A DNA stretch of 64,000 bases from contig NZ_BEXF01000026.1 of NCBI RefSeq assembly GCF_002897295.1, positions 24,588 to 88,587 of the forward strand. Reading direction: 5' to 3'. Position numbers and translations under genes: made by a program. Position 1 is the stretch's first letter. Each line of letters opens with the position of its first letter. The stretch comes from Brevibacillus reuszeri. GTDB lineage: Bacteria > Bacillota > Bacilli > Brevibacillales > Brevibacillaceae. Shown here one piece after another: positions 16,895 to 25,339 of this stretch. Under the pieces are notes generated by a model. The model did no database searches. It saw nothing but the letters and a program-made list of their open reading frames with translations, and was not told the origin of the DNA.

Positions 16895-17638
16895 ATGGAG
16901 AGGACTATATTATGGCTGCCCGGATGGGGTATGTCAGAGCAGTGCTGGAGTGCGATTCGTGCCCGGCTTCCTTTGTGTCGTCACATCGCCCCTAATTATT
17001 CTCGGGTGGAGGGTCCGGATCATTTTTATGAAGCGGTCGAAAAAGCTGTTAGCGGTGTAGATGTTCGTTCTCTGCTTGTAGTTGGCTGGTCTATGGGAGG
17101 GATGCTGGCTATGCGCCTTACTTCAGCGTATCCGGTAGCTGGACTCGTCCTGATTGGAAGCACCGCTCGCTTTGTCCGCGCAAGAGCCGAACGGGAAAAA
17201 GGCTGGAGCGAGGCCTTGCTACTGCGTATGAAGCATTTGTTGCCACTGGATCGTAAGCGGGTCATGACGGATTTCGTGGAACGGATGCTGACAGAAAAAG
17301 ACCGGGAGTTAGCAGCTGGTTTGCCCATACATATTTTATCCGGTTCAGACTGGAGTCTACAGGCGTTAGTAGCTGGACTTGGGTATTTGTGCGCAGAGGA
17401 TTGTCGACCGCTGCTTTCCTCTCTGGCATGTCCTACGCTCGTGATTCATGGGACAGAGGACGTCATTTGTCCGCTGGCAGCAGGGGAAGAGCTTGCTGCG
17501 CTCATACCAGGTGCTTCATTATTGCCGATAGTCGGTTGTGGTCATGCTCCACCTGTTAGCTACCCAGACGTGATTGGCGAAGCGATAAAAAGGATGGTGG
17601 GAATGGATGGGGAGCTCAGTCGTCAGCAGCCGTTTTAG
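16895..17638 (+). CDS. bioH: Alpha/beta hydrolase, probable pimeloyl-ACP methyl ester carboxylesterase BioH
   Basis: Removes the methyl ester that BioC adds, releasing pimeloyl-ACP. The 247-residue protein has LPGWGMSEQCW (oxyanion region), the nucleophile elbow GWSMGG (Ser66), an acid Asp in HGTEDVICP and the catalytic His in GCGHAPPVS, so the triad is complete. ATG 16895 follows AAGGAGGGG and sits one base after the bioF stop. Sequence alone cannot separate BioH from other esterases; the position between bioF and bioC makes the assignment strong. Confidence 0.88.
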   Translation: MERTILWLPGWGMSEQCWSAIRARLPLCRHIAPNYSRVEGPDHFYEAVEKAVSGVDVRSLLVVGWSMGGMLAMRLTSAYPVAGLVLIGSTARFVRARAEREKGWSEALLLRMKHLLPLDRKRVMTDFVERMLTEKDRELAAGLPIHILSGSDWSLQALVAGLGYLCAEDCRPLLSSLACPTLVIHGTEDVICPLAAGEELAALIPGASLLPIVGCGHAPPVSYPDVIGEAIKRMVGMDGELSRQQPF

Positions 17639-18425
17639 TGCAAAGGCAGAATCCTATGAAAAGTACGCCTTGGTGCAAAAACAGATGGCCGCAGGCTTGC
17701 TTGCGATGATAAAGGAATCGACTCGCCAAAGCAGCAGGATCAGGCATATTCTTGAAATTGGCTGTGGAACAGGTGGCTTGACACATTTGGCACGCGAGCA
17801 TTTTCATGAGGCAAGCTATGAGGCGCTGGATGTGGCGCCGGGTATGCTGCAAAAAGCTCAGGAGAAAATGGACCAGCTTCAACTATCATGCACATTTATT
17901 CAAGGGGATGCCGAAGAGTGGGTATGGAATCAGCCGGAAAAGTCCAAAGACCTGATTCTGTCCGGTGCATGCTTTCAATGGTTTGTGCAGCCGGAGTGTA
18001 CACTAAGTGGGCTTTATCGATTGCTGCGACCAGACGGGTCTCTCTTTTTTTCGACGTTTGGAACGGATACCTTTTGTGAGCTGCACGATTCGTTCACACG
18101 AGCACATGCCAGTTTGGGAGAGGAGAGCGTACGACACGGGTTATCCCTCTTGGATGCAGGTCAATGGATTCAGATGCTAGAAAATGTCGGCTATGAGGAT
18201 ATTCAGGCAACGAGCCAAAAGGTTATCCTGACATATCCATCGGTACGAGACTTTCTCTATTCGGTCAAAGCGATCGGTGCCAATACAAGTCGCGATCAGG
18301 CGGCTGGCTTGGGGCGCAGGAAGCTGATGCTAAAGATGATAGAAAACTATGAGCAGCAATACAGAAGTGAGCAAGGCATACCTGTAACGTATGAAATCAT
18401 ATACGTGCACGGGAAGCGCGGCTAG
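17607..18425 (+). CDS. bioC: Malonyl-[acyl-carrier-protein] O-methyltransferase BioC
   Basis: Methylates malonyl-ACP so that fatty-acid synthesis can build the pimelate chain. The 272-residue class-I methyltransferase begins with VSSRFSAKAESYEKYALVQK, characteristic of BioC, followed by the SAM-binding motif LEIGCGTGG (about 49-57), an acidic strand end ALDVAPGM, and SGACFQWFVQPE. The gene overlaps bioH by 32 bases. It is the last gene of the operon. There is no bioW or bioI, so the route differs from that of B. subtilis. Confidence 0.92.
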   Translation: MGSSVVSSRFSAKAESYEKYALVQKQMAAGLLAMIKESTRQSSRIRHILEIGCGTGGLTHLAREHFHEASYEALDVAPGMLQKAQEKMDQLQLSCTFIQGDAEEWVWNQPEKSKDLILSGACFQWFVQPECTLSGLYRLLRPDGSLFFSTFGTDTFCELHDSFTRAHASLGEESVRHGLSLLDAGQWIQMLENVGYEDIQATSQKVILTYPSVRDFLYSVKAIGANTSRDQAAGLGRRKLMLKMIENYEQQYRSEQGIPVTYEIIYVHGKRG

Positions 18426-18573
18426 TAGGAGGAAATAAACATTCTCCTCGCATGAGAGTGTGACGATTTGTATTTTACAGATAAGTTTCCAAAAGAAAGC
18501 GATTTCTTGCAGGAATTTGTAAAAAAAGAGGGAATCATATGAAGGTTGACTATCCTGTTCGTAAGGGGTGTAA

Positions 18574-19767
18574 ATGATGAGTCATAAAGAGATCGTTATT
18601 GTGAGTGCCGTGCGCACTGCGATAGGAAGCTTTCAAGGGACACTAGCAGGTGTCAGTGCCACCAAGCTGGGGGCAGTCGTGCTGGAGGCAGCGCTTGAGC
18701 GTGCAGGCGTATCCAAGGATTCGGTAGATGAAGTGATCATGGGAAATGTTCTCTCTGCAGGTCTCGGTCAAAATCCTGCTCGTCAGGCTTCGATTCAAGC
18801 AGGTCTTGCGAATGAAGTGCCTTCCTTGACGATTAACAAGGTTTGCGGATCCGGTCTCAAAGCTGTTCATCTGGCTGTTCAGGCAATTGTAAGCGGAGAT
18901 GCCGACGTGGTACTCGCTGGAGGCATGGAAAGCATGAGCCAGGCACCTTATTTGATGGAGGGAGCGCGCTCCGGATATCGCATGGGCGATCAAAAAGTCG
19001 TAGATTCGATGATTCGGGATGGCTTGTGGTGTGCGTTCAATGATTATCACATGGGAATCACTGCAGAGAACCTGTGCACAAAATACGAGATCGGACGCGA
19101 AGAGCAGGATGAGTTTGCCGCTTGGAGCCAAGAAAAAGCACAGCAAGCAATCGCTTCTGGACGCTTTGCAGATGAGATTGTACCTGTAGCGATCCCGCAA
19201 CGAAAAGGCGATCCTTTACTTTTCTCCGTAGATGAATTCCCTCGTGCAGGTGTGACAGCTGAGATGCTAGGCAAGCTGAAGCCGGCATTTAAAAAGGATG
19301 GAACAGTAACAGCAGGTAACGCATCAGGTATCAACGATGGCGCAGCTGCTCTATTAATCATGTCTCGTGAAAAAGCAGATGAGCTGGGTGTCAAGCCTCT
19401 CGCACGTATTGTTGCCAATGCAAGCGCTGGTGTCGATCCTAGCATTATGGGGTACGGCCCTGTTCCTGCGACACAAAAAGTCATGGAGAAAGCCGGACTG
19501 TCATTATCCGACATGGATTTGATCGAAGCGAATGAAGCATTTGCCGTCCAGTCCCTTTCTGTTGGAAAAGCACTTGAAATCGATCGGGAAAAGCTGAACG
19601 TTAATGGTGGAGCTATCGCTTTAGGTCATCCAATTGGTGCAAGTGGGGCAAGAATTTTGGTTACACTTGTCCACGAATTACAAAAACGAGACGGGGTAAA
19701 ATATGGGTTAGCAACGCTGTGTATTGGCGGTGGTCAAGGCGTTGCAACCATCATTGAAAAAATATAA
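18574..19767 (+). CDS. Acetyl-CoA C-acetyltransferase (thiolase)
   Basis: Biosynthetic-type thiolase of 397 residues that condenses or cleaves acetoacetyl-CoA. The nucleophilic cysteine is in NKVCGSG (residue 91), the general base His in ALGHPIGASG, and the second cysteine in LCIGGGQG near the C-terminus; NEAFAVQ is also present. Two adjacent ATG codons (18574, 18577) follow AAGGGGTG; either can be used. It lies alone between the biotin and ATP synthase operons, with 148 bases to bioC and no convincing terminator there. Similar to B. subtilis MmgA, but whether it serves mother-cell metabolism or general ketogenesis cannot be said. Confidence 0.93.
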   Translation: MMSHKEIVIVSAVRTAIGSFQGTLAGVSATKLGAVVLEAALERAGVSKDSVDEVIMGNVLSAGLGQNPARQASIQAGLANEVPSLTINKVCGSGLKAVHLAVQAIVSGDADVVLAGGMESMSQAPYLMEGARSGYRMGDQKVVDSMIRDGLWCAFNDYHMGITAENLCTKYEIGREEQDEFAAWSQEKAQQAIASGRFADEIVPVAIPQRKGDPLLFSVDEFPRAGVTAEMLGKLKPAFKKDGTVTAGNASGINDGAAALLIMSREKADELGVKPLARIVANASAGVDPSIMGYGPVPATQKVMEKAGLSLSDMDLIEANEAFAVQSLSVGKALEIDREKLNVNGGAIALGHPIGASGARILVTLVHELQKRDGVKYGLATLCIGGGQGVATIIEKI

Positions 19768-19809
19768 AGTTTCAATTGTGAACGCTTTGTGTACAGACGA
19801 AGCCGAACA

Positions 19810-19839
19810 TTGACAAAGGGAATAATTCTTCGTTAATAT
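19810..19839 (+). promoter_or_regulatory. Promoter of the ATP synthase operon
   Basis: A perfect TTGACA (19810-19815), an 18-bp spacer and TAATAT (19834-19839), or TTAATA with 17 bp. Confidence 0.75.
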
Positions 19840-19904
19840 GGATGAGGGCAAAGGGGTACTTGACACCAGCCCTCTCCTTATGTATGAAAGGAGAATGTTG
19901 CTCT

Positions 19905-20114
19905 GTGTCGAAAATTGATAATCCTTGGCGGGCTATCACGTTAGTTACCCTTATTGGTGTCGACATGGCCGTTTGTGTCATCGGCGGGGTTCTTCTAGGG
20001 AAATACCTGGATGGCTTCTTTGCTACCAACCCTCTGTTTCTGATGGTTGGATTGCTCGCAGGATTAGGTATTGGCGTGTACAGCGTCTACCGCATTGTTC
20101 GCGGTTACCTCTAG
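19905..20114 (+). CDS. AtpZ/AtpI-family small membrane protein (ATPase gene 1 type)
   Basis: A 69-residue protein with two transmembrane helices (about 13-35 and 41-63) and the family pattern KIDNPWRAITLVTLIG plus LGKYLDGFF. Proteins of this family precede the F1Fo operon in many Firmicutes and are thought to help Mg2+ supply or c-ring assembly. I use GTG 19905, with AAAGGAG about 11 bases upstream; an in-frame ATG at 19884 lies in front of that ribosome site. Followed after 11 bases by atpI. Confidence 0.78.
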   Translation: MSKIDNPWRAITLVTLIGVDMAVCVIGGVLLGKYLDGFFATNPLFLMVGLLAGLGIGVYSVYRIVRGYL

Positions 20115-20125
20115 GGAGATGGGAC

Positions 20126-20494
20126 ATGCAAACGTTTTCTTCGGCTATGCGAGCCACTTTTCGCTATGCCTTTTTCTGTATGGCAATCGCTACGATACTG
20201 TGGGCGGTATTGCCATCATATCGCTTTTTTCTGCAAAGCCTCCTGCTTGGGATGGCTGGAAGTCTCGTGAATGGAACAGTCCTCTTTAGTAAAACTTGGC
20301 GCATCGGTCAGATGGCTGTCGACCCAAGTGTTCGACCTAAAGGGACTGGCATGCTACAACGCCTTGTTGTTGCAGGATTTGCCGTCTTCTTGACCATGCG
20401 TTTTCCCCACTTGTTTGGTCTCGCTGGAGTGCTGATTGGTTTGTTCCTCTTTCAGATTCTCAGTTTCCTTTTTGTGTATCGCTCCTTTAAATAG
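20126..20494 (+). CDS. atpI: ATP synthase protein I
   Basis: A 122-residue protein with four predicted transmembrane helices, in the position of atpI directly upstream of the subunit a gene. AtpI-family proteins assist c-ring assembly and are not part of the finished enzyme. The pattern LVNGTVLFSKTWRIGQMA after the second helix is typical of Bacillales AtpI. ATG 20126 follows AGGGAGATGGG; the longer open frame upstream overlaps the previous gene in another frame and is not supported. Confidence 0.82.
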   Translation: MQTFSSAMRATFRYAFFCMAIATILWAVLPSYRFFLQSLLLGMAGSLVNGTVLFSKTWRIGQMAVDPSVRPKGTGMLQRLVVAGFAVFLTMRFPHLFGLAGVLIGLFLFQILSFLFVYRSFK

Positions 20495-20563
20495 ATAGTA
20501 GGGATTCTTTCTTTATGATGTAGCTTATGAAACATACTCGCGCGGAAGAAAGGGGTGAAATAC

Positions 20564-21379
20564 ATGCATTATTCTCTGCGATTTGAATGGTTGGGCATGG
20601 TATTCGACATCTCCACTATTCTCATGATTTTGGTAACCTCTCTGGTGGTACTCTTTATGTGTATCGGTATGAGCCGCAATCTGACCTCCGCTACTCCAAG
20701 CGGCGCGCAAAACGTGATGGAATGGATTGTTGACTTTGTAACTGGTATCACAAAAAGCTATATCTCACCAAAGAAGGCTGCGGGTTTTGTGTCCTTAGCA
20801 CTCACTTTGTTCCTGTATATTTTCCTTGGCAACCAGTTGGGACTTGTTTTTAACGTAAATACGTCTCACCACAATGGTGATGGTCATGAAGTTAGCCAAC
20901 CGGTCAAAGACATGTTGACAGCTTCCACGAGTGAAGATATGAAGAAGCAAAAGATGGCTAAGCTGGAGGAAGAGTTGACTTCTAGCGATCCGCACTCTCA
21001 CGGTGTAGTCATTGGCTGGTGGAAATCGCCAACCGCAACTCCGAGCGTAACCTTCGCTCTGGCGTTCATCGTTCTTCTGTACGCACACTATTTGGGAATC
21101 AAGAAGAGCTTTGGCGGATGGTTGAAACATACATTCCTGAACCCGATTCACATCTTGGAGGAGTTCATCATTAAGCCGCTGACGCTTCCTTTGCGTCTAT
21201 TCGGTAACATCTTTGCAGGTGAGGTTTTGATCTCATTCCTGCTCAGTGTAGGAATCTTCGGTAGCATTCCGTTGTTCGTATGGCTGGGCTACTCCGTGTT
21301 CGTCGGTTCTGTACAGGCGTTCATTTTCACAACGCTGGCGATGGTTTACCTGTCACAGCAAGTGAACGAAGATCATTAA
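20564..21379 (+). CDS. atpB: ATP synthase Fo subunit a
   Basis: Forms the proton half-channels against the c-ring. The 271-residue protein has the essential arginine in PLRLFGNIFAGE (Arg211) and the C-terminal GSVQAFIFTTLAMVYL helix. It is longer than the roughly 245-residue B. subtilis protein because of a charged, His-, Lys- and Glu-rich loop at about residues 99-150, between the second and third hydrophobic segments. ATG 20564 follows AAGGGGTGA; the GTG at 20555 is part of that ribosome site. Confidence 0.96.
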   Translation: MHYSLRFEWLGMVFDISTILMILVTSLVVLFMCIGMSRNLTSATPSGAQNVMEWIVDFVTGITKSYISPKKAAGFVSLALTLFLYIFLGNQLGLVFNVNTSHHNGDGHEVSQPVKDMLTASTSEDMKKQKMAKLEEELTSSDPHSHGVVIGWWKSPTATPSVTFALAFIVLLYAHYLGIKKSFGGWLKHTFLNPIHILEEFIIKPLTLPLRLFGNIFAGEVLISFLLSVGIFGSIPLFVWLGYSVFVGSVQAFIFTTLAMVYLSQQVNEDH

Positions 21380-21435
21380 TCAGCTATTTCCGTATTTCAT
21401 TCTCGGTTTTACAACACTAAGGAGGTTTTTAAACA

Positions 21436-21657
21436 ATGGAAGGTTTGGCATTAGCAATTGGTATCGTATTTGGTCTGGCTGCTCTTGGTGCAGCGATCGG
21501 TAACTCTTTGGTAATTTCTCGTACAATTGAAGGCGTAGCTCGTCAACCAGAAGCACGTGGTAACCTGATGGGTCTCATGTTCCTGGGTCTTGGTCTGGTA
21601 GAGGCAGTTCCGATTATCGCTGTTGCGATCGGTTTCATCCTTTACGGTCGTCTGTAA
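21436..21657 (+). CDS. atpE: ATP synthase Fo subunit c
   Basis: The 73-residue hairpin forms the rotor ring. Two helices flank the polar loop RQPEARGN (36-43). The ion-binding carboxylate is Glu56 in LVEAVPII. The Na+-coupling signature (a Gln in helix 1 plus Ser-Thr after the Glu) is absent, so coupling to protons is expected. Glycine-rich helix 1 (GLAALGAAIG) is normal. ATG with AAGGAGG. Confidence 0.97.
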   Translation: MEGLALAIGIVFGLAALGAAIGNSLVISRTIEGVARQPEARGNLMGLMFLGLGLVEAVPIIAVAIGFILYGRL

Positions 21658-21768
21658 GCGAGCAACTAGTAACACATAGGCGGGCGCTTGTTACCCGCCT
21701 CTATTTTTGGAATATAAGGTTTAAACCTTGAAGATACATCTTTCTTTTCGCAGGAAGGAGTGAAACGA

Positions 21769-22272
21769 ATGTTAGACTTTGGTGCTGTCTCCCTGGAATG
21801 GGGAACGCTCTTAACCCAAGCAATTGTATTCTTGTTGTTGCTCTTGCTAGTTCGTAAATTAGCTATGGGCCCAATCGTGGGTATCATGGAAAAGCGTCGT
21901 CAGCATATTGAAAGCCAAATCTCCTCGGCTGAACGCAATCGCACTGAGGCAGAAGCACTGCTGGCTGAACAACGCCGCGTGCTGGATGAAGCTCGTGCTG
22001 AATCCAAAGCAATCATTGACCGTGCTGCAAAGCAAGCGTCTGATGAAGCAAGCAAAATCGTAGCTGAAGCACAAGCTGCATCCGAGCGTATGAAAGCGGA
22101 CGCAAGTGCTGAATTGGCTCGTGAAGTAGAAAAAGCAAAACTCGAACTGCGTGAGCAAATGACTGGTCTTTCCGTACTCTTGGCTTCCAAGATTATCGAA
22201 AAAGAACTGGACGAAGCTGCTCAAAAGTCTACTGTTGATAAATTTCTCGCACAAGTGGGAGATCGCCTATGA
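21769..22272 (+). CDS. atpF: ATP synthase Fo subunit b
   Basis: Peripheral stator stalk. A single N-terminal membrane helix (about residues 13-30) is followed by a long charged coiled coil rich in Ala, Glu and Arg; total 167 residues. ATG 21769 is seven bases after AGGAAGGAG; the upstream GTG at 21760 falls at the end of that ribosome site. The stop overlaps the atpH start (ATGA). Confidence 0.96.
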   Translation: MLDFGAVSLEWGTLLTQAIVFLLLLLLVRKLAMGPIVGIMEKRRQHIESQISSAERNRTEAEALLAEQRRVLDEARAESKAIIDRAAKQASDEASKIVAEAQAASERMKADASAELAREVEKAKLELREQMTGLSVLLASKIIEKELDEAAQKSTVDKFLAQVGDRL

Positions 22273-22796
22273 GTAGCGCAGTAGGGAAACGCTATGCTCG
22301 CGCTCTCTTTGAAGTAGCGAGCGAGCGTGGAAAGATTGATCAGGTAGAAGCTGACCTTGGTGCGATTGTGGAGGCTGTTGAAGGAAACGAAGATCTGAAA
22401 AAGATCATGCAGCACCCGCACATTGCAGCAGATGCGAAAAGCAAGCTGGCTGACGAACTGTTCAAAAGCCACGTAGGTGAAGAGAGCTTCAACTTCTTGA
22501 ACGTCCTGATTGAAAATGGACGCGAGGTTCAGCTGTCTGATATCTACAGCTCTTTCGTTCAATTGGCAAACGATGCACGTGGCTTCGCAGATGCGACAGT
22601 TACAAGTGCAAAACCGCTTTCTGCTGAAGAACAAGCGGAGCTTGCTGAGAAGTTCGGTCAAACACTGAACAAAAAGCTGCGTCTAACAGCGATCGTAGAT
22701 CCTACGATTCTCGGCGGCATTATTATCAAGATTGGCGACCGTCTCTATGATGGCAGCCTGAAAACGAAGTTGGAAACCTTTGCGCATCACGCGTAA
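22269..22796 (+). CDS. atpH: ATP synthase F1 subunit delta
   Basis: Connects the b stalk to the top of the alpha3-beta3 head. The 175-residue protein has the OSCP/delta pattern: VGKRYARALFEVA at the N-terminus and PTILGGIIIKIGDRLYDGSLKTKL at the C-terminus. It overlaps atpF by four bases. Confidence 0.96.
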   Translation: MSSAVGKRYARALFEVASERGKIDQVEADLGAIVEAVEGNEDLKKIMQHPHIAADAKSKLADELFKSHVGEESFNFLNVLIENGREVQLSDIYSSFVQLANDARGFADATVTSAKPLSAEEQAELAEKFGQTLNKKLRLTAIVDPTILGGIIIKIGDRLYDGSLKTKLETFAHHA

Positions 22797-22840
22797 AGTT
22801 CGATGGCTCTTTAAGAAGTTGGATGAATGGGGTGAATTAA

Positions 22841-24352
22841 GTGAGTGCAATCAGACCAGAAGAGATTAGCTCCCTCATTAAAGAGCGGATCGCTAACTTT
22901 AAATCTGAAATCGAAGTTGTGGATGTAGGCTCTGTTATCCAGGTAGGTGACGGTATCGCCCGCGTTCACGGTTTGGAAAAAGCCATGCAAGGTGAACTCC
23001 TCGAGTTCCAAAATGGCGTAATGGGTATGGTACTCAACTTGGAAGCAGATAACGTGGGTGTCGTTATTATGGGACCTTTCCGCGACATTAAGGAAGGCGA
23101 TACTGTAAAACGTACCGGCCGCGTAATGGAAGTTCCAGTTGGGGAAGCGATGCTTGGTCGCGTAGTAAACCCACTGGGTCAACCAATCGATGGTCAAGGC
23201 CCAATCGCAAACGATGGTTTCCGCCCTATCGAGAGCCCAGCTCCTGGTGTTATGGCGCGTAAATCCGTACACGAACCGCTCCAAACGGGTATCAAAGCAA
23301 TCGATGCGATGATTCCAGTTGGTCGTGGACAGCGTGAGTTGATCATTGGAGACCGCCAAACGGGTAAAACATCCGTGGCGCTCGACACGATCATCAACCA
23401 AAAAGGCAAAAACATGGTTTGTATCTACGTTGCTATCGGTCAAAAGCAATCCACCGTTGCAAACATCGTAGAAACCCTGCGTAAAGCAGGAGCTCTTGAG
23501 TACACCATCATCGTATCCGCTACAGCATCTGACCCAGCTCCTATGCTGTACTTGGCTCCTTATTGTGGTGTAACAATGGGTGAATACTTCATGTACAAGG
23601 GCGGACACGTTCTGTGCGTATACGATGACCTGTCTAAACAGGCTTCTGCATACCGCGAAATGTCCCTGTTGCTCCGTCGTCCTCCAGGTCGCGAAGCATA
23701 CCCTGGTGACGTTTTCTACTTGCACTCCCGCTTGCTGGAGCGCGCTGCGAAATTGTCTGATGATCTGGGTGGCGGTTCTATTACAGCTCTGCCGTTCATT
23801 GAAACCCAAGCGGGTGACATTTCTGCATACATTCCAACGAACGTGATCTCCATCACCGATGGTCAGATCTTCCTTGAGACAGACCTTTTCAACGCAGGTC
23901 AACGTCCTGCTGTAAATACTGGTCTTTCCGTATCCCGCGTAGGTGGTTCGGCGCAAATCAAGGCGATGAAAAAGGTATCAGGTCCACTCAAGCTTGAGTT
24001 GGCTCAATACCGTGAGCTTGCTGCATTTGCTCAGTTCGGTTCTGACCTGGACAAAGCGACCCAAGCTCGTCTGACACGTGGTGAGCGCTTGATGGAAATC
24101 ATGAAACAAGGTCAGTTCGATCCAATGCCTGTTGAGAAGCAAGTCGCTTCTATCTATACAGCAACAAAAGGTTTCCTGGATGATATTCCAGTTGGAGACG
24201 TAGGCCGCTTTGAGAAGGAGCTTCTGTCCTACCTGGATTCCAACAAACCACAACTGTTGGAGCATATCCGTACGACGCATGAGCTCCCAGATGAAAAAGA
24301 ATTGAACGCAGCGATCGAAGAGTTCAAAAAAGGCTTTTCGGTAACTCGCTAA
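22841..24352 (+). CDS. atpA: ATP synthase F1 subunit alpha
   Basis: Non-catalytic nucleotide-binding subunit, 503 residues. The Walker A loop is GDRQTGKTS (170-178), and the signature VSRVGGSAQ with its arginine finger is in the C-terminal third. Start GTG with GGGGTGA upstream. The sequence is complete. Confidence 0.98.
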   Translation: MSAIRPEEISSLIKERIANFKSEIEVVDVGSVIQVGDGIARVHGLEKAMQGELLEFQNGVMGMVLNLEADNVGVVIMGPFRDIKEGDTVKRTGRVMEVPVGEAMLGRVVNPLGQPIDGQGPIANDGFRPIESPAPGVMARKSVHEPLQTGIKAIDAMIPVGRGQRELIIGDRQTGKTSVALDTIINQKGKNMVCIYVAIGQKQSTVANIVETLRKAGALEYTIIVSATASDPAPMLYLAPYCGVTMGEYFMYKGGHVLCVYDDLSKQASAYREMSLLLRRPPGREAYPGDVFYLHSRLLERAAKLSDDLGGGSITALPFIETQAGDISAYIPTNVISITDGQIFLETDLFNAGQRPAVNTGLSVSRVGGSAQIKAMKKVSGPLKLELAQYRELAAFAQFGSDLDKATQARLTRGERLMEIMKQGQFDPMPVEKQVASIYTATKGFLDDIPVGDVGRFEKELLSYLDSNKPQLLEHIRTTHELPDEKELNAAIEEFKKGFSVTR

Positions 24353-24426
24353 TCGTTAACCTGATAGACATCAGATGCATGCCGGGCTGAGGGCCCGGAC
24401 ATGCGTCCTCAAGGTGGTGAAAACGA

Positions 24427-25290
24427 GTGGCTAAAGGAATACGTGAGATTCGACGCAGTATCAAAAGTACAAAAAATACGCGTCAAATCACGAAAGCGAT
24501 GAAAATGGTGGCGGCTGCAAAGCTTCGCCGTAACCAGGAGAAGGCTGAGGCAGCACGTCCGTATGCTGATAAAATCCAGGAAGTGATCGCAAGTATCGCA
24601 AGTGGGACCTCTGGTTCCAAGCATCCGATGCTTCAATCGCGTCCAGTGAAAAAGACTGGTTACATTGTTATCACTTCTGACCGTGGTCTTGCGGGTGGTT
24701 ATAATGCCAACATGCTTCGTGCCGTGATTACAACGATCGGTGAAAAGCACAAGTCCAAGGATGAGTACGGTATTTTTGTAATCGGTCGTAAAGGTCGCGA
24801 CTTCTTCAATAAACGGAACTACCCGATTGTTGAAGAGGTTACAGGTCTGCCAGCCAGCCCTGCCTTTGCTGATATCAAGAAAATTGCCGGTGCGGCGGTT
24901 CAACTGTTCGCGAATGAACAAATTGACGAACTGTACCTGTGCTACAACAAGTTCCAAAGTGCAATTTCGCAAATACCTACCGTAAAACGTTTGCTGCCGT
25001 TGGAAGCTCCCGAGAGCACTGATGTGCGCGCAATCAATTACGAGTACGAGCCGTCCTCGGAAGAAGTATTGGCCGATCTGTTGCCAAAATACGCGGAAAC
25101 ACTGGTGTACAGTGCGCTTCTGGAAGCGAAGGCTTCCGAAGAAGGTTCCCGTATGACAGCAATGGGCAACGCGACCGACAACGCTACGGATATGATCAAC
25201 CGTTACACGCTGATCTACAACCGTGCACGTCAGGCAGCCATTACACAAGAGATTTCCGAGATCGTTGCAGGTGCAAACGCACAGGCTTAA
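24427..25290 (+). CDS. atpG: ATP synthase F1 subunit gamma
   Basis: Central rotor shaft, 287 residues. The N-terminal helix contains IRRSIKSTKNTRQITKAMKMVAAAK-like residues (written here as two parts, IRRSIKSTKNTRQ and ITKAMKMVAAAK) and the C-terminal helix the RARQAAITQEISEIVAGA block. Start GTG 24427 follows AAGGTGGTGA. Confidence 0.97.
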   Translation: MAKGIREIRRSIKSTKNTRQITKAMKMVAAAKLRRNQEKAEAARPYADKIQEVIASIASGTSGSKHPMLQSRPVKKTGYIVITSDRGLAGGYNANMLRAVITTIGEKHKSKDEYGIFVIGRKGRDFFNKRNYPIVEEVTGLPASPAFADIKKIAGAAVQLFANEQIDELYLCYNKFQSAISQIPTVKRLLPLEAPESTDVRAINYEYEPSSEEVLADLLPKYAETLVYSALLEAKASEEGSRMTAMGNATDNATDMINRYTLIYNRARQAAITQEISEIVAGANAQA

Positions 25291-25339
25291 GTGGCAGCGA
25301 ATAGCTCCCAATTTAGTTTTACAGGAGGGAAGAAGTAAG

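Noticed and set aside
18427..18448. Possible terminator between bioC and the thiolase gene
   Set aside because: The stem is only about five base pairs and no T run follows, so I do not count it as a terminator.
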